Assembly (NCBI GenBank): GCA_002412795.1
Contig: DHVS01000029.1
Location: 228,882-292,881 of the forward strand
From: a bacterium UBP2_UBA5202
Lineage (GTDB): Bacteria; Edwardsbacteria; AC1; EtOH8
Reading direction: 5' to 3'
Length of the DNA stretch: 64,000 nucleotides
Shown: positions 31,739-40,624 of the stretch, piece after piece
Layout of the letters: each line of letters starts with the position of its first letter
Numbering within the stretch: the stretch's first letter is position 1
Notes under the pieces: generated by a model
The model's input: only the letters and a program-made list of their open reading frames with translations
Told to the model about the DNA's origin: nothing
The model's database searches: none
Position numbers and translations under genes: made by a program

Positions 31739-32871
31739 TTTTCAAATTCCTCGGTGTTTAAAGATTCCAGCTGCTCCTGGATGTGGCCGTTCACCCGGTG
31801 GGTCACGCAGCGGGTGGCAACCAATATGGCATTCTTGATGGCCTTGGCGCTGGAACGCCCGTGGCAGATGATGCAGACCCCGTTGACCCCCAAAAGCGGG
31901 GCCCCTCCATACTCTTCGTAATCAAGGTCCTGGGCAAACCTTTTCAAGGCCGGCTTTAACAGCAACGCTCCCAGCTTGGCCAAAATGCTGGTGTTGATGT
32001 AACGCTTGATGGAGCCGTAGAACATCCTTACCACGCTTTCGGCGAACTTAAGGATGATGTTTCCGATGAACCCGTCGCAGACCACCACGTCGGCCGTGCC
32101 TTTAAGGATATCCTTGCCCTCGATGTTGCCTATAAAGTTGAGTTTGCTGGCCGACAGCAGTTCATGGGTTTTAAGGATGATCTCGCTGCCTTTGGATTTT
32201 TCCTCGCCCACCGACAACAGACCCACCTTGGGATTGCTGCGGTCAAAGGCATACTGGGCGTATGATGATCCCATGAAGGCGAACTGAAGGAGATGGTGGG
32301 GTTTGCAGTCCATGTTAGCCCCCACGTCTATCATGATGCAGCCGCCGTGCTCGGTGGGCATGAAGCTGGCAATGGCCGGCCGGGCCACACCCTTGAGCCT
32401 TCCCAATTCGAACAGCGAAGCCGCCATCACCGCCCCGGTGTTGCCGGTGGAGATGAAGGCCTGGGCCTTCTTGTCCTTTTGCAGCCTTAAACCCACCAGG
32501 ATGGAAGAATCCCGCTTGCGGCGCAGGGCGTCGGTCGGTGACTCGTGCATCTCCACAGCCTGGGAGGCGTGCACCACCTCCACCCCGTACTTTTTCAGGT
32601 CTTCCTCTTCGTACTTGTCCTCCCCCACCCCCTGGGCCAGTTCGGTCTTGATGGCCACCTCGTCGCCCACCAATATCACCTTGTAGCGCCCCTTGGCAAA
32701 TTTGGCGGCCTGGACAGCTCCCTCTATGATGGGAGCCGGACCGTGGTCTCCGCCCATGGCATCGACCACCACCGTCACTACTTCAGTTCCGGTTGGGATT
32801 TGTGCCATGGCCGCTCCGCTGGTAAGATCAGAGCTTCTGGAGATCTTTTTTTTAATGGGTTTAGGCGGCAT
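31735..32871 (-). CDS. plsX: Phosphate acyltransferase PlsX
   Basis: 378 aa. VVVDAMGGDHGPAPIIEGAV is the hallmark start of PlsX, followed by FISTGNTGAVMA, MIDVGANMDCKP and a C-terminal GGAPLLGVNGVCIICHG, all family features. It turns acyl-ACP into acyl-phosphate for phospholipid synthesis. The first 25-30 residues (basic, KPIKKKI) are longer than usual. An internal ATG at residue 22 is an alternative start; neither has a clear ribosome site. Confidence 0.94.
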   Translation of the reverse strand: MPPKPIKKKISRSSDLTSGAAMAQIPTGTEVVTVVVDAMGGDHGPAPIIEGAVQAAKFAKGRYKVILVGDEVAIKTELAQGVGEDKYEEEDLKKYGVEVVHASQAVEMHESPTDALRRKRDSSILVGLRLQKDKKAQAFISTGNTGAVMAASLFELGRLKGVARPAIASFMPTEHGGCIMIDVGANMDCKPHHLLQFAFMGSSYAQYAFDRSNPKVGLLSVGEEKSKGSEIILKTHELLSASKLNFIGNIEGKDILKGTADVVVCDGFIGNIILKFAESVVRMFYGSIKRYINTSILAKLGALLLKPALKRFAQDLDYEEYGGAPLLGVNGVCIICHGRSSAKAIKNAILVATRCVTHRVNGHIQEQLESLNTEEFEK

Positions 32872-32901
32872 TTTTATTGAAGCAAAGGTTTAGGATGTAG
32901 C

Positions 32902-33084
32902 TTATACTTCCTTGATGACAACGATTTCCCGCCCGCCATAATATCCGCAATTAGGGCAGGCCCTATGCGGCATGCGGGGCTGATGACAGTGGGAACAATT
33001 CACCAAATTAGGCTTCACCAGCTTCCAGTTGGCCCGGCGTTTGTTGGTGCGGGAATTTGAGTGTCTTCTCTTGGGGACTGGCAT
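32902..33084 (-). CDS. rpmF: Ribosomal protein bL32
   Basis: 60 aa. It opens with MPVPKRRHSNSRTNKRRANW, typical of bL32, and carries a zinc ribbon (NCSHCHQ ... CPNCGYY). AAGGAGATATAAA precedes the ATG at 33084. rpmF-plsX-fabH is a conserved order. Confidence 0.96.
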   Translation of the reverse strand: MPVPKRRHSNSRTNKRRANWKLVKPNLVNCSHCHQPRMPHRACPNCGYYGGREIVVIKEV

Positions 33085-33124
33085 TTTATATCTCCTTAAT
33101 TAAAATAAATTGCAGTTTTTATGA

Positions 33125-34084
33125 TTATCTTTTTCTGGCGCTGTCCAGTATCTCCAGCACCAGCTGGTCGTATTCCATTCCCTCGGCCTTGGCCTCGGCC
33201 GGCATATCCGAAAGATCGGTCATCCCCGGGTTGGTGTTGACCTCCAGCACGTAAGTGGTTCCGGAGCGGTCCACAATGGCATCCACCCGGGACCAGCCGT
33301 GGCAGCCCAGGGCCTGGTGCGCCTGCAGGGTCACCTGCTGGGTCTTGGCGTATATGCTTCCCGGCAGACGGGCCGGAACATGGAACTCGGTCAGGCCGCC
33401 GGTATATTTGGCCTGAAAATCGTAGAATTCATTCTTGGGCACCAGTTCCAGCACCGGCAAAGCCCTGGCCTTGGCGCCGCAGCCCAAAATGCCCACCGTA
33501 ACATTCATCCCCAGGATGAAGCGCTCGGCCATCACCTGGCCGTATTTTTTATGGATCTGGATGAACGATCTTACCGCCTGTTCCTTGGTTTTGGCAATGG
33601 AAACCCCCAGGGAAGAGCCTTCATCCACCGGCTTGATCACCAGTGGCAGTTCCAGATCATCCACCGCCTGATGAGCCACTGTTTTTGGGTCTTGCAGCTG
33701 TCCGGCCCAGCAGTATTCCGGGGTGGGTATCCCCTGTTCGGTGAATATCTTCTTGGAAAAGACCTTGTTCATGGCCAGGGCCGAAGCCAGCACCCCGGAG
33801 CCGGTGTAGGGAATATCCATTATCTCCAGCAGGCCCTGAACCGTGCCATCCTCGCCGTACCGGCCGTGCAGGATCACGAAGGCGGAGTCGATCTTCTTGC
33901 TTCTCAGCTCGGTTCCCAGGTCCAGCCCGGCGTCTATGCCCACGGCCTGCAAACCCTGGCGTTTAAGGGCTTCCAGCACGTTGCGTCCGGAACGCAGCGA
34001 AACCTCCCGTTCCCCCGACCTTCCGCCCATTAGCACCGCGATCTTCTTGCCGGTAAAATGTTTGATTATCTGCCGGTTGTTCAA
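33125..34084 (-). CDS. ddl: D-alanine--D-alanine ligase
   Basis: 319 aa. ATP-grasp enzyme with VLMGGRSGEREVSLRSG at the N-terminus, PLVIKPVDEGSSLGV (ATP and substrate loop) and the metal-binding LEVNTNPGMTDLS near the end. It makes the D-Ala-D-Ala dipeptide of peptidoglycan. The genes of this run lie head to tail: pdxJ, ddl, then rpmF. Confidence 0.95.
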   Translation of the reverse strand: MNNRQIIKHFTGKKIAVLMGGRSGEREVSLRSGRNVLEALKRQGLQAVGIDAGLDLGTELRSKKIDSAFVILHGRYGEDGTVQGLLEIMDIPYTGSGVLASALAMNKVFSKKIFTEQGIPTPEYCWAGQLQDPKTVAHQAVDDLELPLVIKPVDEGSSLGVSIAKTKEQAVRSFIQIHKKYGQVMAERFILGMNVTVGILGCGAKARALPVLELVPKNEFYDFQAKYTGGLTEFHVPARLPGSIYAKTQQVTLQAHQALGCHGWSRVDAIVDRSGTTYVLEVNTNPGMTDLSDMPAEAKAEGMEYDQLVLEILDSARKR

Positions 34085-34114
34085 GCTATGCCCTGTCCGA
34101 TGTAATTTGTGGTT

Positions 34115-34858
34115 TCAGCGTTTCAGCAGCTTGACCATGCGGCCTACCGCCTTGGGAAGTCCCTCCAGCACTGCTTCGGCGATTATGGAGTGCCCGATGT
34201 TAAGTTCGGTTATCTGGGGTATCTTTGCCACCGGCTTTACATTCAAATAATTCAGTCCGTGCCCGGCGTGGACCTCCATCCCCAGTCCCGAGGCCAGTCT
34301 GGCTGCCTTGGCCAGCCGGTCCAGCTGAAATGCCGCCCTGCGGCTGTTCCCCGGCGCTGCATCCCAGGCCAGGGAATAGGCATTGGTGTTCAATTCCACC
34401 GCCCGGGCCCCCAGTTTTAAAGCCGTCCTGATCTGGATTTCGTCCGGCTCGACGAAAAGGGTTGACTTGATCCCGGCCTGGTTCAGCATTTTGACGGACA
34501 TTGCCACCCTGTCCTTGGTTTTGACCAGGTTCAATCCACCCTCGGTGGTTATTTCATCGGGATTTTCCGGCACCAGACAGACCGCATCTGGCTTTATCTT
34601 CACAGCCAGGGCCATCATCGGGGCGGTGGCCGCCATCTCGATGTTGAGGCGGGTCTTTACCACTTTGGACAGCCGTTGAACATCATGGTCCTGGATGTGC
34701 CTCCGGTCTGACCGCAGATGGACGGTGATCCCGTCGGCCCCGGCCTTTTCGGCCAGCCGGGCAGCGGTTACCGGGTCAGGCTGACAGGCCAGCCGGGCCT
34801 GTCTTAAAGTGGCCACATGGTCTATGTTGACGCCCAGGCGTACTTTTTTTAGTTTCAA
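34115..34858 (-). CDS. pdxJ: Pyridoxine 5'-phosphate synthase
   Basis: 247 aa if started at the TTG at 34858, which has ATAGGAAACCA upstream and gives the normal PdxJ length; an ATG-like start further out at 34948 adds 30 residues not found in the family. RLGVNIDHVATLRQAR, GADGITVHLRSDRRHI and a C-terminal NIGHSIIAEAVLEGL are diagnostic. It condenses 1-deoxyxylulose-5-phosphate with 3-amino-2-oxopropyl phosphate to give PNP, the vitamin B6 precursor. The start codon is the uncertain part. Confidence 0.94.
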   Translation of the reverse strand: MKLKKVRLGVNIDHVATLRQARLACQPDPVTAARLAEKAGADGITVHLRSDRRHIQDHDVQRLSKVVKTRLNIEMAATAPMMALAVKIKPDAVCLVPENPDEITTEGGLNLVKTKDRVAMSVKMLNQAGIKSTLFVEPDEIQIRTALKLGARAVELNTNAYSLAWDAAPGNSRRAAFQLDRLAKAARLASGLGMEVHAGHGLNYLNVKPVAKIPQITELNIGHSIIAEAVLEGLPKAVGRMVKLLKR

Positions 34859-34940
34859 TGGTTTCCTATGGCCCGGCCAAGCCGGAGCGCCTAAAATTAA
34901 GCATGGAGCTTGAATGATTATGCCTTTACCCGGGCAACAA

Positions 34941-34997
34941 TAAACCACGGACAGTAGCCTTGCAGATTTTTACTGCATCCGCTTAGACCGTGGTTTA
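34941..34997. other. Two-level hairpin in the pdxJ leader
   Basis: TAAACCACGG (34941-34950) pairs perfectly with 34988-34997. Inside, TGCAG and CTGCA form a second stem around ATTTTTA. It lies between the DUF3098 stop (35018) and the pdxJ start (34858), so it could be a terminator/attenuator or a leader structure. No U-tract follows it on the minus strand. Confidence 0.45.
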
Positions 34998-35017
34998 AAA
35001 TATTTTATCCCGCCCGG

Positions 35018-35308
35018 TTATTTGACGATGATGGCCGCCGGTATTACCACACAGTAGCCAAAAACCAGCATTACCGGAGCCAGATTCATGGTCAGCCAGC
35101 CGTCCACGCCCCCCTTAAAAGGGTGAACGAAGGGGAATCCGCCCCCGAAAACCGGGCTAGTCAGGAACAAAAACCCCAAGATTATCAGAACCAACCCGGT
35201 CCCGAACAGAATATAGTTCTTGCGGTTAAACCCCAGCGGAGTTTCCGGCACTATTACCATTTTTTCCGGAGAGGCTTTGACCTTGTTTTTAAATTCTTTT
35301 TTAGACAT
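35018..35308 (-). CDS. DUF3098-like two-helix membrane protein
   Basis: 96 aa. A charged N-terminus is followed by GFNRKNYILFGTGLVLIILG and a second helix LAPVMLVFGYCVVIPAAIIV. The pattern of an aromatic FxRKNY ahead of helix one and a G-Y-C-V-I-P helix two is that of DUF3098, small inner-membrane proteins common in Bacteroidetes-related bacteria. Function unknown. A consensus promoter stands upstream, and pdxJ follows on the same strand after 160 bp. Confidence 0.72.
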   Translation of the reverse strand: MSKKEFKNKVKASPEKMVIVPETPLGFNRKNYILFGTGLVLIILGFLFLTSPVFGGGFPFVHPFKGGVDGWLTMNLAPVMLVFGYCVVIPAAIIVK

Positions 35309-35333
35309 ATTGTTTCCTTTTATATAGACTTTA

Positions 35334-35362
35334 AGTATACTATTTTAAAGGCCGTTTGTCAA
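35334..35362 (-). promoter_or_regulatory. Consensus sigma70 promoter
   Basis: TTGACA (35362-35357), 17 bp, TATACT (35339-35334) on the minus strand, 26 bp before the DUF3098 start. It may drive DUF3098-pdxJ-ddl and perhaps onward. Between 35363 and 35485 I see nothing recognisable. Confidence 0.75.
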
Positions 35363-35485
35363 GATAAAACCTATCATTACCTCGGGTTGCCTGATTTACC
35401 AGCGGACTTAATTGCCCGGCTCGCTATTTCATCCACCGGCTTGGTTTTACCCGTATTTTTTCCAGAAACTATACCGGAATCGCCT

Positions 35486-36556
35486 TCAAAGCTGGTTGTT
35501 TTTCAGGCACGGGTCGCAGACCGTGCTGCTGCGGTATATTCCGCCTGATTTTACCGCCCGGCGGGCGGACCGGTACTTATCATTGTTCCAGATCTCAAGT
35601 ATCCCGGCTTCAGCCAGGGATCCGAAATCATCCCTCCGATAATAGCTGCCACAGCAGGGGGCTATTCCGCCGTCGGTTCTTAGGGAGATCTGGCCCCATA
35701 GATAATTACATCGGGGTTTAATTTCGGTCTTTTGGCCGGCAGCGGTCCGGAAAAGGTGGTACCGTGGATCAGCGGGCAAGAAATCATTCAATTGGGATTG
35801 TTTCTGGGTATCATCCTTATAGACCATTTCCTCCATGTTGGAAAAAGAGGAGATAAACCTGATCTCATCCACCCCGGCTTCCCGGGCCAGTTTGGCGGCT
35901 CCGGCCACCTCATGTTCGTTGAAAGAAAATACTATGAACTGCCAGATCACCCTGGGTTTGGCCGACCTGGTTTTATCCCTTTTCTGAATGATGTTCCTCA
36001 TATTGGCCATGACTTTTTCGAAATCCCCTCCCCGGCGGTACTGCAGATAAGTCCGGCTGCTGATCCCGTCCAGCGAAATTATCAGGGTATCCAGGCCGGA
36101 GCCCAGCAGTTTCTCCGTCATCCCGGGTTCAAATAAAGTCAGATTGCTGGAAACGATGGTCTTTATCCTCCGTCGGGAACAATATTTCACAAACTCAAAC
36201 AATTCCGGGTTCAATAAGGGCTCCCCCCAGTTGTATAAATAGACCTCATAGAGATAAGGCGACAGGGGATCCACCGCTTTCTTCAAGAGATCAAATGACA
36301 ATGCGGCAGCCTTTCGGTCGGTCACCATCCGTCCGGTCGGGCACAGGGGACAATGGAGATTGCACCCGTTGAACGGCTCTACGATCAGCTTGATCGGCCT
36401 GGCCCAGGCCTTTTCCGGTTTGATCAGGTTCTGGAGCAGCACCAGGATCAGATTACCCAGCTTGCGGGCTGAATTGTAAGGGGTGAAAATAAACCTTGTT
36501 ATGCAATCCAGCCAATGGTTCCCCTGCCAGGGATATGTTATCCGGGTTCTGTTCAT
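35486..36556 (-). CDS. Radical SAM enzyme with SPASM-type C-terminus
   Basis: 356 aa. The cluster motif CNLHCPLCP (Cys at x3, x2) is near residue 65. YNWGEPLLNPELFEF matches the GGEP strand with Asn-Trp in place of Gly, and SLDG is the usual later strand. The C-terminal Cys set (CNYLWG, PCCGSYY, CDPCL) fits a SPASM domain that binds an extra iron-sulphur cluster. Such enzymes modify peptides, sugars or lipid heads. It overlaps the methyltransferase gene by ATGA, and the cluster also has a second radical SAM enzyme and two glycosyltransferases, so surface glycan or lipid modification is likely. Substrate not readable. Confidence 0.85.
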   Translation of the reverse strand: MNRTRITYPWQGNHWLDCITRFIFTPYNSARKLGNLILVLLQNLIKPEKAWARPIKLIVEPFNGCNLHCPLCPTGRMVTDRKAAALSFDLLKKAVDPLSPYLYEVYLYNWGEPLLNPELFEFVKYCSRRRIKTIVSSNLTLFEPGMTEKLLGSGLDTLIISLDGISSRTYLQYRRGGDFEKVMANMRNIIQKRDKTRSAKPRVIWQFIVFSFNEHEVAGAAKLAREAGVDEIRFISSFSNMEEMVYKDDTQKQSQLNDFLPADPRYHLFRTAAGQKTEIKPRCNYLWGQISLRTDGGIAPCCGSYYRRDDFGSLAEAGILEIWNNDKYRSARRAVKSGGIYRSSTVCDPCLKNNQL

Positions 36557-37545
36557 TTGACGGAACCGTCATTTCTCATCCCCACCACATAAATATGGTG
36601 CGCATGCCTGATCTTGAACCACCGGGGCAGATTGTGTTCCAGCCAGCGGAATAGATGCAGGACGGCTCCCGGTCTTTGTTTTTCGCCCTTCAGGTTCCAG
36701 TCCCACTTCCTGCCAAAGAGACCGGCTATTCTCCGCAGATCGGCGGTCAGGGACATGTCCGAAGTATCCAGGGTGGGGGGAACATCCACCCCTCCGGTTT
36801 CAACCACCTTCAAACCCGCCCGCCCAAAGGCTTCTTTGATCCCGGCCGGATTCATCAACGCCTCATTTCCGTGATCCCAGGGAATGTTCCTGCCTCTATG
36901 CCATTGACGGTGCAGCCAAACCCCGCTGTTGTCATTGACCGTTATCATCATTACAGTATTGGCGGATACCCGGAATAGTTCACTCAGGTATGATCCCGGA
37001 TCCTTCATTTGTTCCAGCATGCAAAAACTCCAGACCAGGTCATATGACCGGTCCTGATATTTAAGTTTTGCCACCGGGCACTGGCAGGCCTCCATCTTGC
37101 CGGCCAGACCCATCTGCTTCCAGGTATCACCGGCCCGTTCCAAAAGCAGGGCCGACGGGTTGGACAGGGCCACCGGTTTTTCCGCCATTCCCGCCAGACA
37201 AAGGCTGTTGGCCCCGGGGACTCCGGTGATGCCGTCGGCCGGGGATTCCAAAACACTTCTCAGACCGTATTTTAAACAGGTGTTCTTTAACAGATCGTCT
37301 ACCATCAGCCGCTCGTATTGAGTGCCAAAACCCTCATTGGCGTTGACATCCCTATAACTTCCCAGGTTCTTTTCCACCAGGGCAATAATCCTTTGATCAT
37401 CGTTGTCATGGACAGTGGAAGGTCCGGTATCTGCCTTGCCTTCCATGATCTGCCGGATGAATACGGCCAGGATGAAGATATTCAACGGTATGTAGAAAAG
37501 CCACCAGATGAACAGGGCCGTGATGTTTTTAACTATTTTAAGCAT
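36553..37545 (-). CDS. Methyltransferase-like protein with N-terminal membrane anchor
   Basis: 330 aa. One membrane helix near residues 10-32 (LFIWWLFYIPLNIFILAVFI) is followed by a class I methyltransferase-like region. The SAM strand is degenerate (VLESPADGITGVPGANS); later strands YDLVWSFCMLEQMKDPGSYL and TVMMITVND fit Methyltransf_11. The usual E/DxGxGxG is absent, so activity is uncertain. It overlaps the radical SAM gene downstream by 4 bp. Confidence 0.62.
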   Translation of the reverse strand: MLKIVKNITALFIWWLFYIPLNIFILAVFIRQIMEGKADTGPSTVHDNDDQRIIALVEKNLGSYRDVNANEGFGTQYERLMVDDLLKNTCLKYGLRSVLESPADGITGVPGANSLCLAGMAEKPVALSNPSALLLERAGDTWKQMGLAGKMEACQCPVAKLKYQDRSYDLVWSFCMLEQMKDPGSYLSELFRVSANTVMMITVNDNSGVWLHRQWHRGRNIPWDHGNEALMNPAGIKEAFGRAGLKVVETGGVDVPPTLDTSDMSLTADLRRIAGLFGRKWDWNLKGEKQRPGAVLHLFRWLEHNLPRWFKIRHAHHIYVVGMRNDGSVK

Positions 37546-37557
37546 AACTATTTTTAT

Positions 37558-38628
37558 CTAAGTTCCAAATAACAGATCCCGGAGCACTTGCAGTGAGGTC
37601 CTGAGATCCAGCATCATGTTGGTGTAAGCCGCATTGGCCAGGGGACAGGCGCAGGCCCTGTCTTTGATCGATCTGCGGACGGCATCCGCCTTGGGGGAAA
37701 GCCACAATTTCTTGAAATCATTTTCAAAGTCCCTGAGCGAACCCATCTCATCACCTTTGATACAGCAGGCCCATACTTTCCCATCCGGCATGATCTGGAC
37801 CGAGGCGGTCCCGGCATAGCATTTGAGCCCGGCAGCGCCGGACAAAACCCGGGATACATATTGATAGTATTGCTTTCTGAAAGCCTGCACCAGTCCGGCC
37901 GCCCCTTTCTTCTTGCTTTGCGCCGTTTCGGAGATCAGAACATCTGCCGCACTTCTATATTGCTCCGGGGTTGGGGAAATGGAACTGTTCTGATTATTCA
38001 ACTCCGCCCGTTCCTCGGCAATCTCGGCCACCAATGAATCGGCATTCAGGGATAACAATGTTTTTCGGTCAGAAGCAAAACTGTCCACGTTTTGAGAAGA
38101 GATCACCGTCCCTATGCCTACGGTCAGGTTCGGAAGGTTTATTTCTTTCAGTGATCTTACGGTCTCCGACGCCCGGGCATAAGCGCCGGTGCTGCCCCTG
38201 ATCTGGTCCTGCTTTGGCCCCACCGAATCGATCGAGACATTTACAATGAACCGGATCCCTTTGTATCCTTTGACCAGTCTTTTCACCACATCCTTAATGC
38301 GGTCGGGCAGACTGCCGTTGGTTGGGATGTTAACGATCTTGGGACGGCAGATCCGGCAGAACATGCTTATGACATCTTCCAGATCATCCCTTAAGAACGG
38401 CTCCCCGCCGGAAAACGTCACCCAGTATGGAGATCGGCCCAGGGAGGCGAATACTTTCCGGTAATCTTCAACGGTAAGCTCCGGGAGCGGCTCGGCCCAG
38501 ATGCGGCAGGTGGCGCAGCGGTAATTGCAGCGTGAGGTCAGGCTGATTGTATAATTAAAGGGCAATACCTTCGGCCGGCCGGCGGCCCGGAAAAGCCGGT
38601 ACAGTATCTGGGCAGTTAACAGGTTCAT
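37558..38628 (-). CDS. Second radical SAM enzyme of the cluster
   Basis: 356 aa from the ATG at 38628, which overlaps the glycosyltransferase stop as ATGA; the open frame extends 50 codons further but overlaps coding DNA. Cluster motif SRCNYRCATCRIW near residue 30, then VTFSGGEPFLRDDLEDV (GGEP strand) and VNVSIDSVG. C-terminal cysteines (GLKCYAGT, WACCIKGDE, CACPLAN) again suggest a SPASM-like domain. It probably works on the same product as the first enzyme at 35486. Confidence 0.85.
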   Translation of the reverse strand: MNLLTAQILYRLFRAAGRPKVLPFNYTISLTSRCNYRCATCRIWAEPLPELTVEDYRKVFASLGRSPYWVTFSGGEPFLRDDLEDVISMFCRICRPKIVNIPTNGSLPDRIKDVVKRLVKGYKGIRFIVNVSIDSVGPKQDQIRGSTGAYARASETVRSLKEINLPNLTVGIGTVISSQNVDSFASDRKTLLSLNADSLVAEIAEERAELNNQNSSISPTPEQYRSAADVLISETAQSKKKGAAGLVQAFRKQYYQYVSRVLSGAAGLKCYAGTASVQIMPDGKVWACCIKGDEMGSLRDFENDFKKLWLSPKADAVRRSIKDRACACPLANAAYTNMMLDLRTSLQVLRDLLFGT

Positions 38629-39518
38629 AAACCGTTCTCGATCCGCTTGGTGGAAGAGGCCATGGGCCAGATGAACGGGTTTCTTTTCAGGACGTGAAAA
38701 TCGATCCAGGATAGAAGCCTGGCCAGGGCTTCCAGAGAAACCGCCCCAGCTAAAAAGGCCAGCCGGCGGGGCGACCATGATAGTTCGTCTTTAAGCAGGG
38801 CCAGCACTTTCAGGTTATCCATGGTATCGGGAAGTTTCCAGTCCGGCTTCAGTATTTTCATATGATGGTACCCTATCAGATGCCGGCGGCGGACCTTGAA
38901 GAAATCGGCCAGGTTCTCCGGGCCGCGGTTGTAAAAGACCGCTCCGGGAACATACCGGCTTTTAAATCCCTTATCCAGAACCTGCATCACTATCCAGGTT
39001 TCGTCAGTTGCTGTGTTCACCGGGATCCCGTCGATCACTTTGCGGAAGGCCACCGCCTCTCCGGCCTTGAAGCCGTTCATGGCCAGTCGGTGATGCAGCC
39101 GCCAGAACAACCCCACATAATAGCCGATGAAATTTCCGGGATCGTTCAGTGGCACTATCTGTCCGGCCGCCACGCCGGTTTTGGGGTCTTCAAAGGCTTT
39201 CAGCATTTCCTCCAACGCTCCGGGACGGGGCAGGATGTCACCGCTTAACATAACCAGGACAGGGGAAGCAGACCGGCTTATGAATAAATTGACCGCCGAA
39301 GCCTTCCCTTCCCTGTTTTCCTGCACCAGCAGGCGGATCCGGGGATCCGCTTTGGTCTTTTTACCGACGATGTCGGGAGTGCCGTCGGTGCAGCCGGAGG
39401 CTATGACCAGCACCTCCACCAGTATGTAACCGGGGGCGTCAAACATTAAAAGGCGGTCCAAAAGTTTTTCAATATTGGCCGCCTCGTTATAACATGGTAT
39501 GCCGATCGAAAATTTCAT
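38625..39518 (-). CDS. Family 2 glycosyltransferase
   Basis: 297 aa from the ATG at 39518 (ATGA overlap with the GT9 gene). SIGIPCYNEAANIEKLL opens the GT-A fold; VIASGCTDGTPDIV, then VLVMLSGDILPRPGALEEML holds the DxD-like metal site as SGD. A hydrophobic C-terminal segment (RLAFLAGAVSLEALARLLSW) suggests membrane contact. It probably transfers a sugar to a lipid or polysaccharide precursor. Confidence 0.85.
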   Translation of the reverse strand: MKFSIGIPCYNEAANIEKLLDRLLMFDAPGYILVEVLVIASGCTDGTPDIVGKKTKADPRIRLLVQENREGKASAVNLFISRSASPVLVMLSGDILPRPGALEEMLKAFEDPKTGVAAGQIVPLNDPGNFIGYYVGLFWRLHHRLAMNGFKAGEAVAFRKVIDGIPVNTATDETWIVMQVLDKGFKSRYVPGAVFYNRGPENLADFFKVRRRHLIGYHHMKILKPDWKLPDTMDNLKVLALLKDELSWSPRRLAFLAGAVSLEALARLLSWIDFHVLKRNPFIWPMASSTKRIENGL

Positions 39519-40624
39519 AAGGACAATGTTCTTAGCACCGCATCCCTGACGGATTCCGGGGTCAGGCCGGACATGCAGACTGGATCGGGACAAAATGTTT
39601 TATAGCAGGGTGAGCAATTTGCCCCGGCTGAAAGTTTTTCACCTTTTTGATACAGGTCAATTTCCTGGGAACAGGTGGGTCCAAACAAGGCCACCGTCCT
39701 TTTGCCCAAAGCGATCCCCAAATGCATTCCCAAAGTATCGGCGCTGACCAGCAGGTCCAGTGCGCTGATAACCGCTGCAAACTGGCGCAATTCCAGACTG
39801 GTACCGGGGTTGATCAGACCGGGGCAGCTTTTTATGACGGCCTGGTTGAGTTTGGTTTCATCAGGTCCACCCAGCAGCAGCAAGCCGATGTCCTTATGCC
39901 CGGCCAAAAGCCTTCCCAGCTTGACAAAATGATCTTTGGGCCAGCTTTTGGTGGGAAAGGCCCGTCCGGTTCCTGTATTGACCCCCACCAGATGTTTTTT
40001 GCCCTTCAACCGGGAGAATTTATGCAAATGCCCCTTCGCCCAGGAAAATTCTTCGCCGGTAAGATTAAGCACATATGGCTGCTGCCGGTATTTCAGTCCG
40101 CAGGCTTCGATGACCAGTTGTTGGTAGCTTTTATGGTTAACCTGGAATTTGAGATGGTTGGAAATTCCCAGGCTGTAAAGATACTTTGAATTCTTATCCA
40201 GGGGGACCAGCTGTCCCAGCTGGTCTATACCAAACCCGCATTTATGTTTGGCCAGGACCTGCGAGGCCAGCCCGGCCAGGTGGGGTTCCTTGTCCAAACA
40301 GACCGCCAGGTCGTATCTTTGGGACAATATTTCCACGGTTGATCCAAGTTCATAGACCAGCAGCCTGTCGATATGCGGGTTGCCTTCCAGCAGAGGAACG
40401 GCATCCGGGGCAGTCAGCCAGGTAAGGCGGCTTTGGGGGTATTTTTGTTTTAAAGCCGCAGCCAAAGGAGTGGTGCGCAATACATCACCCTTGGCAGCGG
40501 TCTTGATCAGCAGGATATTTCCCCTCCAGGGGCGGTATTCACGGCACGACCGGCATTCTGGGTTGAGCGGGCAGGGCTTGTAGCCCAGAAAATGCCGGCA
40601 ATCAGGCTTGGGAAACGGCATCAT
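39515..40624 (-). CDS. Family 9 glycosyltransferase (heptosyltransferase-like)
   Basis: 369 aa. A Cys-rich N-terminus (CRHFLGYKPCPLNPECRSC) is followed by LLIKTAAKGDVLRTTPLAAA, the GT9 opening. The donor domain has VGVNTGTGRAFPTKSWP, LLLGGPDE and SADTLGMHLGIALGKRTVALFGPT. C-terminal cysteines (CSPCYKTFCPDPVC) complete a double Cys set that may bind a metal and is not universal in GT9. It is likely to add heptose or a related sugar to a core oligosaccharide. Overlaps the sigma54 regulator's end by 23 bp, or less if the second ATG is used. Confidence 0.88.
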   Translation of the reverse strand: MMPFPKPDCRHFLGYKPCPLNPECRSCREYRPWRGNILLIKTAAKGDVLRTTPLAAALKQKYPQSRLTWLTAPDAVPLLEGNPHIDRLLVYELGSTVEILSQRYDLAVCLDKEPHLAGLASQVLAKHKCGFGIDQLGQLVPLDKNSKYLYSLGISNHLKFQVNHKSYQQLVIEACGLKYRQQPYVLNLTGEEFSWAKGHLHKFSRLKGKKHLVGVNTGTGRAFPTKSWPKDHFVKLGRLLAGHKDIGLLLLGGPDETKLNQAVIKSCPGLINPGTSLELRQFAAVISALDLLVSADTLGMHLGIALGKRTVALFGPTCSQEIDLYQKGEKLSAGANCSPCYKTFCPDPVCMSGLTPESVRDAVLRTLSL

